Source: Actinomadura nitritigenes (GTDB lineage: Bacteria; Actinomycetota; Actinomycetes; Streptosporangiales; Streptosporangiaceae). From it: 64,000 bases of DNA. The notes below the pieces were generated by a model. That model was not told where the DNA came from. It searched no databases and saw only the letters and a program-made list of their open reading frames with translations. Shown one piece after another: positions 34,042 through 42,511 of this stretch. Every line of letters starts with the position of its first letter. Position 1 is the first letter of the stretch. A program made the position numbers and the translations under genes. Where the stretch lies: positions 124,001 to 188,000 of the forward strand of contig NZ_JAGEOK010000013.1 of assembly GCF_017573545.1 (NCBI RefSeq), written 5' to 3'.

Positions 34042-35385
34042 TCAGCCGAGGAGGTCGCGGACGACCGCGGCCAGCCGCTCGGCGACGGCCTGCGCCTGGT
34101 CGTGCGACGCCGCCTCCACCATCACCCGCACCATCGGCTCGGTGCCGCTCGGCCGGATCAGCACCCGGCCCGTCTCGCCCAGCTCGGCCTCCGCGTCCGC
34201 CACCGCCGACGCCAGGCCCGGGTCGGTCTTCGCGCGCCCCTTGTCCACGTCCTTGACGTTGATCAGCACCTGCGGCAGCCGCGTCATCGCCTTCGCCAGC
34301 TCGTCCAGCGGGCGGCCCCGCCGCACCATCGCCGCCAGCAGGTGCAGGCCGGTCAGCACCCCGTCCCCGGTGGTCGCGTGGTCCAGCATGATCACGTGGC
34401 CGGACTGCTCGCCGCCGAAGACGAACCCGCGCTCCTTCATCGCCTCCAGCACGTACCGGTCGCCGACCGCGGTCTCCACGACCGCGATCCCGGCGTCCCG
34501 CATCGCCAGCTTGAAGCCGAGGTTCGACATCACCGTCGCCACGACGGTGTCGGCCGCGAGGGCGCCCGCCTCCCGCAGGTCCAGCGCCAGGATCGCCATG
34601 ATCTGGTCGCCGTCCACCACCTCGCCCGACGCGGTCACCGCCAGGCACCGGTCGGCGTCGCCGTCGTTGGCGATGCCCGCGTCCGCGCCGTGCTCGCGCA
34701 CCGCCGCGCACAGCGCGTCCAGATGCGTGGACCCGCAGCCGGAGTTGATGTTCAGCCCGTCCGGCGCCGTCCCGATGGTGATCACCTCGGCGCCCGCGCG
34801 GCGCAGCGCCTCCGGCGCCACCTCGCTGGACGCGCCGTTCGCGCAGTCCACCACCACGCGCAGCCCGTCCAGCGACACCGGCAGCGTCGCCAGCAGGTGC
34901 GCGACGTACTGCTCGACCGCGCCGTGCGCCTCCCGGACCCGGCCGACGCCCGCGCCGGTCGGCGGCTCCCACGCCTCCCCGAGCCGCGCCTCGATCCGGT
35001 CCTCGATCTCGTCCGGCAGCTTGTAGCCGCTGCGGTCGAAGAACTTGATCCCGTTGTCCGGCGCCGGGTTGTGCGACGCCGACAGCATGACGCCGATATC
35101 GGCGGCCAGCTCGTGCGTCAGGTGCGCGACCGCCGGCGTCGGCAGCACCCCGAGCCGCAGCACGTCGACGCCCGAGCTCGCGAGCCCGGCGACCACCGCC
35201 GCCTCGAGGAACTCGCCCGAGGCCCGCGGGTCGCGCCCGACCACCGCCATCGGCCGGTGCCCCCGGAACGCGCCCTGCTCGCCGAGGACCCGCGCCGCCG
35301 CGACGGACAGGTCCATGGCCAGCGGGGCGGTCAGGTCGCGGTTGGCGAGCCCTCGCACGCCGTCGGTCCCGAACAGACGAGCCAC
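34042..35385 (-). CDS. glmM: Phosphoglucosamine mutase
   Basis: 447 aa from ATG 35385. Converts glucosamine-6-phosphate to glucosamine-1-phosphate in UDP-GlcNAc synthesis, taking the product of GlmS, which is encoded in the same window. The phosphorylated catalytic serine is S104 in SASHNP. FGTDGVRG is at the N-terminus, the metal-binding NDGDADRC in the middle, and the sugar-phosphate-binding RPSGTEPMVRVMVE near the C-terminus. The length is normal. It lies downstream of rplM-rpsI, a common actinobacterial order, but a structured terminator separates it from rpsI. Confidence 0.98.
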   Translation of the reverse strand: MARLFGTDGVRGLANRDLTAPLAMDLSVAAARVLGEQGAFRGHRPMAVVGRDPRASGEFLEAAVVAGLASSGVDVLRLGVLPTPAVAHLTHELAADIGVMLSASHNPAPDNGIKFFDRSGYKLPDEIEDRIEARLGEAWEPPTGAGVGRVREAHGAVEQYVAHLLATLPVSLDGLRVVVDCANGASSEVAPEALRRAGAEVITIGTAPDGLNINSGCGSTHLDALCAAVREHGADAGIANDGDADRCLAVTASGEVVDGDQIMAILALDLREAGALAADTVVATVMSNLGFKLAMRDAGIAVVETAVGDRYVLEAMKERGFVFGGEQSGHVIMLDHATTGDGVLTGLHLLAAMVRRGRPLDELAKAMTRLPQVLINVKDVDKGRAKTDPGLASAVADAEAELGETGRVLIRPSGTEPMVRVMVEAASHDQAQAVAERLAAVVRDLLG

Positions 35386-35493
35386 AGTTCAACTCCCGGA
35401 AAGACGAAAAGACCGCGCGAGCGGTCCGGAGCGGGTGCGCGCCCCGTCCGCCCATGCGGTCAAATCTAGTGGGCCAGGTCCTGCGAACACGGG

Positions 35494-35563
35494 CGAGCCG
35501 CCGCACCCGGTGCGCCGCCCGTGCGGGGCGGCCGCGGAAACGTCCACGGGGTGCGGCGGCTCG
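35494..35563 (-). terminator. Large stem-loop downstream of rpsI
   Basis: Perfect 15-bp outer stem, CGAGCCGCCGCACCC with GGGTGCGGCGGCTCG, enclosing 40 nt that can form a smaller GC hairpin. It starts 10 bp after the rpsI stop. Probable terminator of rplM-rpsI ahead of glmM. Confidence 0.7.
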
Positions 35564-35572
35564 TGCCGTCGA

Positions 35573-36085
35573 TCAGCGCTTGCTGTACTGCGGAGCCTTG
35601 CGGGCCTTCTTGAGGCCGGCCTTCTTGCGCTCCGGCACCCGCGCGTCGCGGGTGAGGAACCCGGCCTTCTTCAGCGCCGGGCGGTGCTCGATGTTCGCGA
35701 ACTGCAGCGCGCGGGAGATCCCGAGGCGCAGCGCGCCGGCCTGGCCGGTGGTGCCGCCGCCGTTGACCCGGGCGAGGACGTCGAACTGGCCCTCCAGGCC
35801 GAGCAGGACGAACGGCTCGTTCACGATCTGCTGGTGGACCTTGTTCGGGAAGTACTGGTCCAGGGTGCGGCCGTTGATCTTCCACTGGCCGGAGCCCGGG
35901 ACGATCCGGACCCGCGCGATGGCCTGCTTGCGGCGGCCGGTGCCCGCGGCCGGGCCGGTGGCGACCGGCTGGCCCAGGAAGCTCTCGCCGGCGGCCTCGG
36001 GGGTCTCGGTGCTGTACTCGGACGGAGCGTCCTCGTAGGAGTCGAATTCGACGCCCTCGGCGGGCGTCTCGGTGGACTCGGTCAC
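35573..36085 (-). CDS. rpsI: 30S ribosomal protein S9
   Basis: 170 aa from ATG 36085. The conserved S9 core of about 130 residues begins at TGRRKQAIARVR and ends with the canonical YSKR tail that reaches the P-site tRNA. The N-terminal 45 residues form an acidic Glu/Thr-rich extension (TESTETPAEGVEFDSYED), as in other actinobacterial S9 proteins. It is the second gene of the rplM-rpsI operon (90-bp gap). Confidence 0.97.
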   Translation of the reverse strand: MTESTETPAEGVEFDSYEDAPSEYSTETPEAAGESFLGQPVATGPAAGTGRRKQAIARVRIVPGSGQWKINGRTLDQYFPNKVHQQIVNEPFVLLGLEGQFDVLARVNGGGTTGQAGALRLGISRALQFANIEHRPALKKAGFLTRDARVPERKKAGLKKARKAPQYSKR

Positions 36086-36175
36086 GCTTCTCCTCAGGTG
36101 TTCTAGCCAGGGCGGCTGGCCCGGTGATCGGGTGCCCCGGCGGCCTCCACGGGCGCGCGCCGTCGCGCGTCCGCG

Positions 36176-36628
36176 TTACTTCGCGGTCTGGCTGATCTGG
36201 GTGATCTCGAACGGGACGGGCTTCTGCGCCTGGTGCGGGTGGTCCGGACCGGCGTAGACCTTCACCTTCCCGAACATCTTCCGGCCGAGGGTGTTCTTGG
36301 GCAGCATGCCCTTGATCGCCTTCTCGACCGCCCGCTCGGGGTGCTTGGCCAGCAGGTCGCCGTAGGCCACCGAGCGGAGACCGCCCGGGTAGCCCGAGTG
36401 CCGGTAGGCCTTCTTCTGCTCCAGCTTGTTGCCCGACAGCGCCACCTTGTCGGCGTTCACGATGACGACGAAGTCACCGGTGTCGAGGTGCGGGGCGTAG
36501 ATGGGCTTGTGCTTACCCCGAAGCAGCTGCGCGACCTGACTGGCGAGACGGCCCAGCACGACATCGGTCGCGTCGATGACGTACCACTGACGCTGTACGT
36601 CAGCGGGCTTAGGGGTGTACGTGCGCAC
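36176..36628 (-). CDS. rplM: 50S ribosomal protein L13
   Basis: 150 aa from GTG 36628, which has AAGG upstream and gives the usual actinobacterial N-terminus VRTYTPKPADVQRQW. A longer in-frame reading upstream covers the promoter and leader and is not L13. Conserved features are DATDVVLGRLAS, RGKHKPIYAPHLDTGDFV and KGMLPKNTLGR. L13 is an early-assembling 23S rRNA binder. First gene of rplM-rpsI. Confidence 0.97.
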   Translation of the reverse strand: MRTYTPKPADVQRQWYVIDATDVVLGRLASQVAQLLRGKHKPIYAPHLDTGDFVVIVNADKVALSGNKLEQKKAYRHSGYPGGLRSVAYGDLLAKHPERAVEKAIKGMLPKNTLGRKMFGKVKVYAGPDHPHQAQKPVPFEITQISQTAK

Positions 36629-36842
36629 GGTCGTCAGCCTTCGTTTCTCGTCGACTTCACAGCGGATATCCTGCTCGCGCCGATCAGGACACTTGGATCT
36701 CCGACCTGGCGCTCCGGGAGGCCGGGGCCCGTAACGCGCGGACCCGTCCCCGGGACGGACACGCTGTGGGGCACACCGACACGTCGTTGCGATTCGTCTC
36801 CCGCCCGGACAGGCGTCGACGCATACAACAAACCCGCAGGAT

Positions 36843-36864
36843 ACCCGCGCGGACGCACGCGGGT
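36843..36864 (-). other. Hairpin in the rplM upstream region
   Basis: ACCCGCG / CGCGGGT, 7-bp stem with an 8-nt loop, about 215 bp before the rplM start. Possible leader structure; not matched to a known L13-leader motif from sequence alone. Confidence 0.35.
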
Positions 36865-36989
36865 CAAAACGCGGATCGCTGTGGCAGTCTCCCAGCCGCC
36901 TCCCAGTATGCAGCATCGTCCGCGGGGCCGGGCCCGGCGGCCCCGCCCCGCCCGGCGCGCCGTTTCAGACGATCTTCGTGTTCGCTCCC

Positions 36990-37005
36990 CCTTATAGGGA
37001 TAAGG
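36990..37005 (+). promoter_or_regulatory. Inverted repeat in AT-rich island upstream of the CAP protein gene
   Basis: CCTTA-N6-TAAGG, in a short AT-rich island in otherwise very GC-rich DNA, about 185 bp before the CAP protein start. Candidate promoter or operator. Confidence 0.35.
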
Positions 37006-37189
37006 TGCCGCCGACCGGTCCACGCCGGCGCCGCCGGCCCGCACCCGGGAGCCCCCGCTGTCCCCTGCCCGCAGACCCGGCCGACGGCGCAGTTCCGGCC
37101 GACGGCCCGGACGCCACCAGGCCCGGCACTTCGGCGAGTCCGCGGCGCGCGGCTCTTCTCCTCTTCCTCCCGCTCGGGACTTCTCGCAG

Positions 37190-38005
37190 GTGCGGCCCGA
37201 CCGGCCCGCGGGGTCCGGGCGGCGCCGTGCGCGGAAGGGGCGGCCCGGCTCCCGGCCCCTCCTCGCGATCGCGGTGACCATCGGCGCGTCGGCCCTCGCC
37301 ATCGGCACGGGCGTCGCGCTCGACCGGCTCGTCCTGCCCCAGTTGCGGTCGGAGCCGATCGCCGCGTCCGACCACGGCGGCGGCCCGTCCCGCACCGGGG
37401 CCCCGGGCGGACGGGACGAGCCCGGCACCGGAACGGGCGGAGTCGCCGGCCCGGGGCGCGGTACGCGCACCGCGCCCGCCGACGCCCCGGCCGGCGTCGT
37501 CGCGACGGCGCCGCCGAGGACGGCGCACGCCCCGTCGCCGTCCCCGAGGCCGTCGACGGCGAAGACGACGCCACCCGTCGAGGACGCCGACCCGCCGGCG
37601 GACGGCCCGAGCGAGGCTCCCGGCGCGTCCGATCCGGCGAGCGCCGTCGTGGCGCTCACCAACGCGGAGCGGGCCAAGGCCGGCTGCAGGCCCCTCCGCG
37701 TCGACAAGCGGCTCGCCACCGCGGCCCGCGCGCACTCCGCCGACATGGCCGCGCACGGTTACTTCGACCACGACTCCCTCGACGGCGCCAGCCCCTGGAC
37801 GCGGATGCTCGACGCCGGCTACCCCGCGCCGGGCGCCGAGAACATCGCCAAGGGGTACGCCACGGCCGCCGCGGTCGTCGGCGGGTGGATGGACAGCCCC
37901 GGCCACCGCGCGAACATCCTCGACTGCGGCCTCCGCGCCATCGGCGTCGGCATGGCCGCGGGCCCCGGCGGCCGCCTGTGGACCCAGGACTTCGGCTGGA
38001 CGTGA
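37190..38005 (+). CDS. Membrane-anchored CAP-domain (SCP/PR-1-like) protein
   Basis: 271 aa from GTG 37190. No clear ribosome binding site, so the start is uncertain. Very basic N-terminus, then a hydrophobic segment at about 24-46 (LLAIAVTIGASALAIGTGVAL) acting as signal anchor. Residues 50-150 are a Pro/Thr/Ala-rich, probably extracytoplasmic linker. The C-terminal CAP domain (about 150-271) shows LTNAERAKAGC, HSADMAAHGYFDHDS, PGAENIAKGY and MDSPGHRANILDC, which include the CAP-tetrad His and Glu residues. Role of bacterial CAP proteins is unclear (cell-wall or lipid binding suggested). It is divergent from rplM. Confidence 0.88.
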   Translation: MRPDRPAGSGRRRARKGRPGSRPLLAIAVTIGASALAIGTGVALDRLVLPQLRSEPIAASDHGGGPSRTGAPGGRDEPGTGTGGVAGPGRGTRTAPADAPAGVVATAPPRTAHAPSPSPRPSTAKTTPPVEDADPPADGPSEAPGASDPASAVVALTNAERAKAGCRPLRVDKRLATAARAHSADMAAHGYFDHDSLDGASPWTRMLDAGYPAPGAENIAKGYATAAAVVGGWMDSPGHRANILDCGLRAIGVGMAAGPGGRLWTQDFGWT

Positions 38006-38080
38006 CGGCCCGGACCCGCTCCGCGACCTTCCGCAAAGCACCGGCGTCCGGTTCGCCCCCATGTCATGGTGGGTGTTCCG

Positions 38081-38122
38081 AAGGTCCAGAGCCCTGAACG
38101 AGGAACGGTAAGGTCCAGAGCC
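38081..38122 (+). repeat. 13-bp direct repeat spanning the ribosome binding site
   Basis: AAGGTCCAGAGCC at 38081-38093 and again at 38110-38122, the second copy ending at the ATG at 38123 and supplying its AAGG. A short duplication, or two regulator half-sites. Confidence 0.5.
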
Positions 38123-39433
38123 ATGGGTTATCCGGGCGATCAAGGCAGGCCCGGCGGCCGGCCACCGGGGCCGTCGCCGCAGGCGCCGTACGGCTCCGGA
38201 GCCGAGGCGCCACCGTACGGCAACGACAACGACGAGACCTCCGCCCCGCACGGCGAAGCGTCCGGCGCGCGCCCGTTCGGCGGCGAGTCCTTCGGCACCG
38301 GACCGCTGGAGGCGGACCCCTTCGGGACCGGGCCGCTGGAGGCGGAGCCCTTCGCGGCGCCGTCCTCGGCGGCCGAGCCCCCGGGCGCGCCCGGCGGGCC
38401 GACGGCCGCCTGGGGCGAGCCGCCCGCGCAGGGCGGCCAGGACGCGTTCCCGCCAGGCGACTTCGGGTCCGCAGGGCACGACCGCTTCGGGCAGGACCAG
38501 TTCGGGCAGCAGCAGTTCGGGCACGAGCCGTTCGGTCAACAGCAGTTCGGGCAGGAGCAGTTCGGGCAGCCGCCCGGCGAGTTCGGGCAAGGCGACCCCG
38601 GGGGCGACCCCTACGGCGCCCCGATGCCCGGCGGCTACCAGCAGGGCGACTTCGACGGGGCGCCTCCCGGGCCGTCCGGCGAGGACGGCCCGTCCGGGCG
38701 GCGCCGCAGCCTCCCGCTGATCATCGGCGGCGCGGTCGTCGCCGGGCTGGTCCTCATCGGCGGCGGCGTCGGCGTCGCGTCGATGATGAAGGACGACTCC
38801 AAGCCCGCGAAGAAGGCGCCGCCCGCCGCCGCGTCCACCAAGCCGACGGCGCCGGCGTCGCCGACCGTCCCGCCGCTGCAGGCGGTGAAGCTCCAGAGCC
38901 GCGCCACCGACCCGGTGAAGCTCACCCTGTCGGAGGTGTTCGGCAAGGCGTCGTTCAAGGCGTCGGGCCTCAAGTACGTGCGGACCGCCGCGAACTCCAC
39001 GACGAAGTGCAGCGCCGTCGTCGGCGGCGTCGCCCTGGAGAAGGCGCTGAAGAAGGGCGACTGCACGCAGGCGCTCCGCGCGACCTACGCGCTCAGCAGC
39101 GGGTCGCTGATCGGCACCATCGGCGTCCTCAACCTCAAGTCCGCGGACGCGGCCAAGGCAGCCCTGAAGGCCGCGTCCGCCAAGGACGCGTTCCTGCTGG
39201 CCCTGCCCGGCAAGGGCGTCACCAAGAAGGCGGGCAAGGGCCTCGCGTTCGGCACCTCGCAGGCGCGCGGCCACTACCTCGTCATGACCTGGGTGCAACG
39301 GCCGGACGGCAAGGCGATCGCCGCCAAGTACCATAAGGCGGTCAGCGTCTTCGGCGCCGAGCTGTACAAGGGCAGCGACCTCGCCTTCGCCCTGCACTAC
39401 AGGGAAACAGAAGGCAAACCCCTCAAGAAATGA
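38123..39433 (+). CDS. Membrane protein with FG-repeat cytoplasmic region; paralogue of the next gene
   Basis: 436 aa from ATG 38123. Residues 1-195 are low-complexity and rich in Pro, Gly, Gln and Phe. A near-perfect duplication of (S/P)FGTGPLEA(D/E) lies at 56-77, and FGQ/FGH units spaced about five residues apart fill 121-156. After GRRR a single membrane segment lies at about 197-219, followed by a Lys/Pro/Ala linker and an extracellular domain (about 245-436) with two cysteines. That domain aligns by eye with the C-terminal domain of the following gene (ATY/ATF...TIGV/TTGIAV... YLVMTWVQRPDGKAI / YVIYAYVQDPSGKQI). Function unknown. The tandem pair is 24 bp apart and co-directional. Confidence 0.8.
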   Translation: MGYPGDQGRPGGRPPGPSPQAPYGSGAEAPPYGNDNDETSAPHGEASGARPFGGESFGTGPLEADPFGTGPLEAEPFAAPSSAAEPPGAPGGPTAAWGEPPAQGGQDAFPPGDFGSAGHDRFGQDQFGQQQFGHEPFGQQQFGQEQFGQPPGEFGQGDPGGDPYGAPMPGGYQQGDFDGAPPGPSGEDGPSGRRRSLPLIIGGAVVAGLVLIGGGVGVASMMKDDSKPAKKAPPAAASTKPTAPASPTVPPLQAVKLQSRATDPVKLTLSEVFGKASFKASGLKYVRTAANSTTKCSAVVGGVALEKALKKGDCTQALRATYALSSGSLIGTIGVLNLKSADAAKAALKAASAKDAFLLALPGKGVTKKAGKGLAFGTSQARGHYLVMTWVQRPDGKAIAAKYHKAVSVFGAELYKGSDLAFALHYRETEGKPLKK

Positions 39434-39457
39434 CCGGTTTGAATACCCTGTCTGCTT

Positions 39458-41248
39458 ATGTCTGGACCTAGAGACACCCGGGAGACCGCCGAGGAGGCGG
39501 GGACGGCCGCCGCCCCCGCCTCCTCGGCGCCCCCCAGCTTCGGTGCGGTCCCTCCCGCGGGGGGTTCCGCCGCCACCGAGGCCGCTCCCGCCAGCCAGGC
39601 CCCGATCGACGAGGCCGCCGCGCCCGCCACCGCGGGCGGCGCGGCCGCCGCCGACGAGGCACCGTCCGCGTCCTCCCCCCTCCGGCTGCCCGCGTTCGGC
39701 CTGCAGACCCCCTGGTGGGCCTCCGAACCCGCCGCCGACACGGGCGGCACCGGCGAACCGGCCGGAGCCGCCGCGGCTCCGGGCACGGCGCCGGCCGCGG
39801 AGACCGACGCGCCCGCCGGAACGGTCCCGCCCGGCACGCTCGTCGCCGGGGTCGGCGTCCCGAACGTCGACTCCCGCCGCGCCGTCCCGTCCGAGCCGCT
39901 CCGCAAGGGGCCGCTCGCCTTCGGCGACACCGACCCGGACGGCTTCCCCGCCATCCGCCCCGACGAGGACGCCGCCCCCGGGCCGGCCCCCTCCGGCGCG
40001 GACGGCGACCCGGCCGAGGAGGCCCCGCGCCCCTCCACGACGACCGGCCCCATGGGCATCGCGCCCCCGGTCCCGCCGAAGAACGGCAAGCCCGCCGGGC
40101 CCGCGCCCGCACGGGCCCAGCCGACCGGACAGCCCCAGCCCGCCGCGCAGGCCAAGGCGGCCGCACAGGGCCGGCCCGCCGCTGCGGCGAAGACGGCCGA
40201 GCAGCCCCGGCCCGCGCCGGAACCCCCGGCCCCGCCGCGCGGCGGAACGGACGGCACGGCGGCGTTCGAGAAGGCCGTGGAGGCCGAGAAGGCGTCCGCT
40301 GCGGTCGCCCCCGTTCTGGTCCCCGACGCGATCCTGCCGCCGGGCGTCCTGCCGCCCACCGGCAGCGGCCCGTACCCGCACGGCGAGGGGGGCGACGCGA
40401 CCGCCACGGCCGAGCAGCCCGCCATGGCCACGGTGATCACCCCCGTCTACCACGCCGAAGGCGGCGTCCCGATCGACGAGTCCGCCCCGGCGGGCACCGG
40501 CGGGCCCGGCGGGCCGTCCGCGCCCGGCACCCGGCCGCGCGGGGGCAACGGCAGGCAGCGCCTCGTCCTCATCGGCGGCGGCGCGGGCCTCGTGCTCGCC
40601 GCCCTCGTGGCGCTGTTCGTCCTCGGCGGGACGGGCTCGAAGGGCGACGGCGCCACCCGCAAGGCCGCCGAGCCCAGCCACGCCGCGTCCGCGCCGCCGA
40701 AGGCGAGCACGCCGCCCAAGCCGAAGCCGACCGACATCAACGACGAGAAGACCGACCCGAAGGACCTGTCGTTCACCGAGGCCTTCCCCGAGACGACCGT
40801 CGAACTCGGCAGCCGCACCTTCGGCCGGGACCGCTGGTCCGTCAACAAGGATCTCAGCTACGCGGCGCGCGGCTCCATGCTGAAGGCGCTGCAGCGGGAG
40901 AGCTGCCGCAAGGTCGTCCGCGCCACCTTCGTCAACAAGATCAAGACGTGGGCCGTCACGACCGGGATCGCGGTCATGCCGAACCGGGCGGCGGCCCTGC
41001 GGGTGAGCCGCGCCGGCGACCCCGCCAAGTACGAGTGGTTCCGCGGCATGTCCGGCCAGGAGGCCAAGGACATCGACCGCGCCGGCGGCTACGCGGCCGT
41101 CACGGTCCGCGGCCGGTACGTCATCTACGCCTACGTCCAGGACCCGAGCGGCAAGCAGATCAAGCCCGGCGACCAGCTCGCCAAGCAGATCGCGCAGGAG
41201 TTCCTCGGCTACGACGCCCGTCCGATCGAGGCCCGCGCGCACGGCTGA
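39458..41248 (+). CDS. Membrane protein with long Ala/Pro-rich cytoplasmic region and extracellular domain
   Basis: 596 aa from ATG 39458, 24 bp after its paralogue. Residues 1-365 are low-complexity, Ala/Pro/Glu-rich and probably disordered. One membrane helix at about 369-391 (LVLIGGGAGLVLAALVALFVL) follows a GNGRQR cluster. A Lys/Pro-rich linker leads to the C-terminal domain (about 425-596), which begins DLSFTEAFPETTVELGS and contains one cysteine pair region (RESCRKVVRATF). Same fold and topology as the preceding protein (N-in, C-out). Function unknown. Transcription ends at a 20-bp-stem terminator. Confidence 0.8.
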   Translation: MSGPRDTRETAEEAGTAAAPASSAPPSFGAVPPAGGSAATEAAPASQAPIDEAAAPATAGGAAAADEAPSASSPLRLPAFGLQTPWWASEPAADTGGTGEPAGAAAAPGTAPAAETDAPAGTVPPGTLVAGVGVPNVDSRRAVPSEPLRKGPLAFGDTDPDGFPAIRPDEDAAPGPAPSGADGDPAEEAPRPSTTTGPMGIAPPVPPKNGKPAGPAPARAQPTGQPQPAAQAKAAAQGRPAAAAKTAEQPRPAPEPPAPPRGGTDGTAAFEKAVEAEKASAAVAPVLVPDAILPPGVLPPTGSGPYPHGEGGDATATAEQPAMATVITPVYHAEGGVPIDESAPAGTGGPGGPSAPGTRPRGGNGRQRLVLIGGGAGLVLAALVALFVLGGTGSKGDGATRKAAEPSHAASAPPKASTPPKPKPTDINDEKTDPKDLSFTEAFPETTVELGSRTFGRDRWSVNKDLSYAARGSMLKALQRESCRKVVRATFVNKIKTWAVTTGIAVMPNRAAALRVSRAGDPAKYEWFRGMSGQEAKDIDRAGGYAAVTVRGRYVIYAYVQDPSGKQIKPGDQLAKQIAQEFLGYDARPIEARAHG

Positions 41249-41296
41249 CGCACCGGAACGGCCGACGCACCGGAACGGCTGACGCACAGAACGGCG
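41247..41296 (+). repeat. Three 16-17-bp tandem repeats after the membrane-protein gene
   Basis: GACGCACCGGAACGGCC, GACGCACCGGAACGGCT and a shortened third copy, GACGCACAGAACGGCG. The first begins inside the stop codon and the last runs into the terminator stem. Probably a local slippage product. Confidence 0.7.
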
Positions 41297-41334
41297 GCGG
41301 CCGAGGGGACGATCCCCCTCGGCCGCCGCCGTTC
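41289..41334. terminator. 20-bp-stem bidirectional terminator before truA
   Basis: Perfect 20-bp arms, GAACGGCGGCGGCCGAGGGG and its complement, with a 6-nt loop ACGATC, between the convergent membrane-protein gene and truA. Confidence 0.9.
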
Positions 41335-41343
41335 CCGTCTCGG

Positions 41344-42261
41344 CTAGGAGGCGGTGCCGGGCCGCTCCGCGCCCGCATTCGCCGCGCCCGCGCCCGCGTT
41401 CGCCGTGCCCGCGTGCTCCGCGGCCGCCGCCGCGGCGTTCAGCGTCCGGACCCGCCGCGTCTCCTGCGCCCGCTTGGCGAGGCTGTCGTCGTCCGGGTAC
41501 CGGATCTCCTCCAGCGACAGGCCGTGCGCCGGCGCCACGTTCACGCCCGAGTCCCGGACGCGCGCCGCCAGCACCTGCGCGGGCCACTCCACGTCGCGGC
41601 GCCCGTCCCCCACCATCAGCAGGGCGCCCACCAGCGCGCGGACCATCGAATGGCAGAACGCGTCCGCCTCGACCGTCGCGAGCGCCAGATGCGGGTCCCG
41701 GTCGTCGCGCGCCCACTCGTAGCGCAGCAACTCCCGGATCGTCGTCGCGCCCTCCCGCTTGCGGCAGTACGCGGCGAAGTCGTTCTCCCCCACCAGCAGC
41801 CGCGCGGCCTCGTTCATCCGGTCCAGGTTCAGCGGGCGCGGATGCCACAGCACGTCGTGGCGGCGCAGCGGCTCCACGCCCACCGGGTTGTCGCACACCC
41901 GGTACACGTACCGGCGCGCCAGCGCCGAGAACCGGGCGTCGAACCCCTCCGGCGCCACCGACACCCGCCACACCCGCACGTCCGGCGGCAGCAGCCCGGC
42001 CAGCCGGCGCGGCATCGTCCCGTTGATCGCCGAGTACGCGGCGACCGGCACCACCAGATGCGCCACCTGCGCGCGCGCGTGCACGCCCGCGTCCGTGCGT
42101 CCCGCGACGGTCAGCATCGGCGGCGGATCCAGCCGCAGCATCCGCGCCAGGGCGTCCTCGATCACCCCCTGGACGGTGCGCTGGTTCGGCTGCCGGGCCC
42201 AGCCCGCGAAGTCCGTCCCGTCGTATCCGATGTCGAGGCGGAGTCGTACCAGTGCGGTCAT
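41344..42261 (-). CDS. truA: tRNA pseudouridine(38-40) synthase TruA
   Basis: 305 aa from ATG 42261. An in-frame GTG at 42285 would add eight residues. N-terminal LRLDIGYDGTDFAGWARQPNQRTVQG and the catalytic Asp57 in GRTDAGVHA identify TruA, which isomerises U38-U40 in the anticodon arm. FHSMVRALVG-type sequence (CHSMVRALVGAL) is present in the C-terminal half. The last 40 residues are an Ala/Gly-rich extension that is not part of the family core. It follows rplQ as in many bacteria, but a strong terminator lies between them. Confidence 0.97.
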   Translation of the reverse strand: MTALVRLRLDIGYDGTDFAGWARQPNQRTVQGVIEDALARMLRLDPPPMLTVAGRTDAGVHARAQVAHLVVPVAAYSAINGTMPRRLAGLLPPDVRVWRVSVAPEGFDARFSALARRYVYRVCDNPVGVEPLRRHDVLWHPRPLNLDRMNEAARLLVGENDFAAYCRKREGATTIRELLRYEWARDDRDPHLALATVEADAFCHSMVRALVGALLMVGDGRRDVEWPAQVLAARVRDSGVNVAPAHGLSLEEIRYPDDDSLAKRAQETRRVRTLNAAAAAAEHAGTANAGAGAANAGAERPGTAS

Positions 42262-42397
42262 GTCAGGTGGACTGTCCTTCGCCACTGCCCGTCCGTTCCC
42301 CCCGATGAGCCCGTGGTTTCATCGGGTGTTCCATTGACACGCTCCCCCGCCGTCCGCAGCCGCCTGACCTGACCATGCCCTCAAGTCTGACAAAGAT

Positions 42398-42430
42398 CAG
42401 GCCCACCGTCTTACTCCGACGGTGGGCCTG
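42398..42430 (-). terminator. Rho-independent terminator of the alpha operon
   Basis: Perfect 13-bp stem CAGGCCCACCGTC / GACGGTGGGCCTG with a 7-nt loop. On the minus strand it is followed by ATCTTTGTC, so it has the partial T-run that most hairpins in this window lack. It lies 80 bp after rplQ. Confidence 0.88.
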
Positions 42431-42511
42431 TTCATCTCGTGCCTACTCTTGACGTCCCGCGAACCCCGCAGGCGCGGTGAACGGGGGGACGGCGGTCCGT
42501 AGCCTCGTCGG

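Larger units (their letters stand above)
36629..37189. other. 561-bp divergent promoter region between rplM and the CAP protein
   Basis: No gene seen on either strand. The rplM side is less GC-rich around 36780-36900 and includes a 7-bp hairpin (36843-36864) that could act in the rplM leader. Towards the CAP gene there is an inverted repeat at 36990-37005 within an AT-rich island that may be the CAP promoter. Nothing further is recognised. Confidence 0.5.

Noticed and set aside
36992..41971. A 1659-codon open frame on the minus strand opposite the CAP and membrane-protein genes
   Set aside because: It is the GC-rich shadow of genes on the other strand and of truA, with Arg/Gly/Ala-rich composition and no domain. 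The plus-strand genes have membrane helices, ribosome binding sites and recognisable domains.
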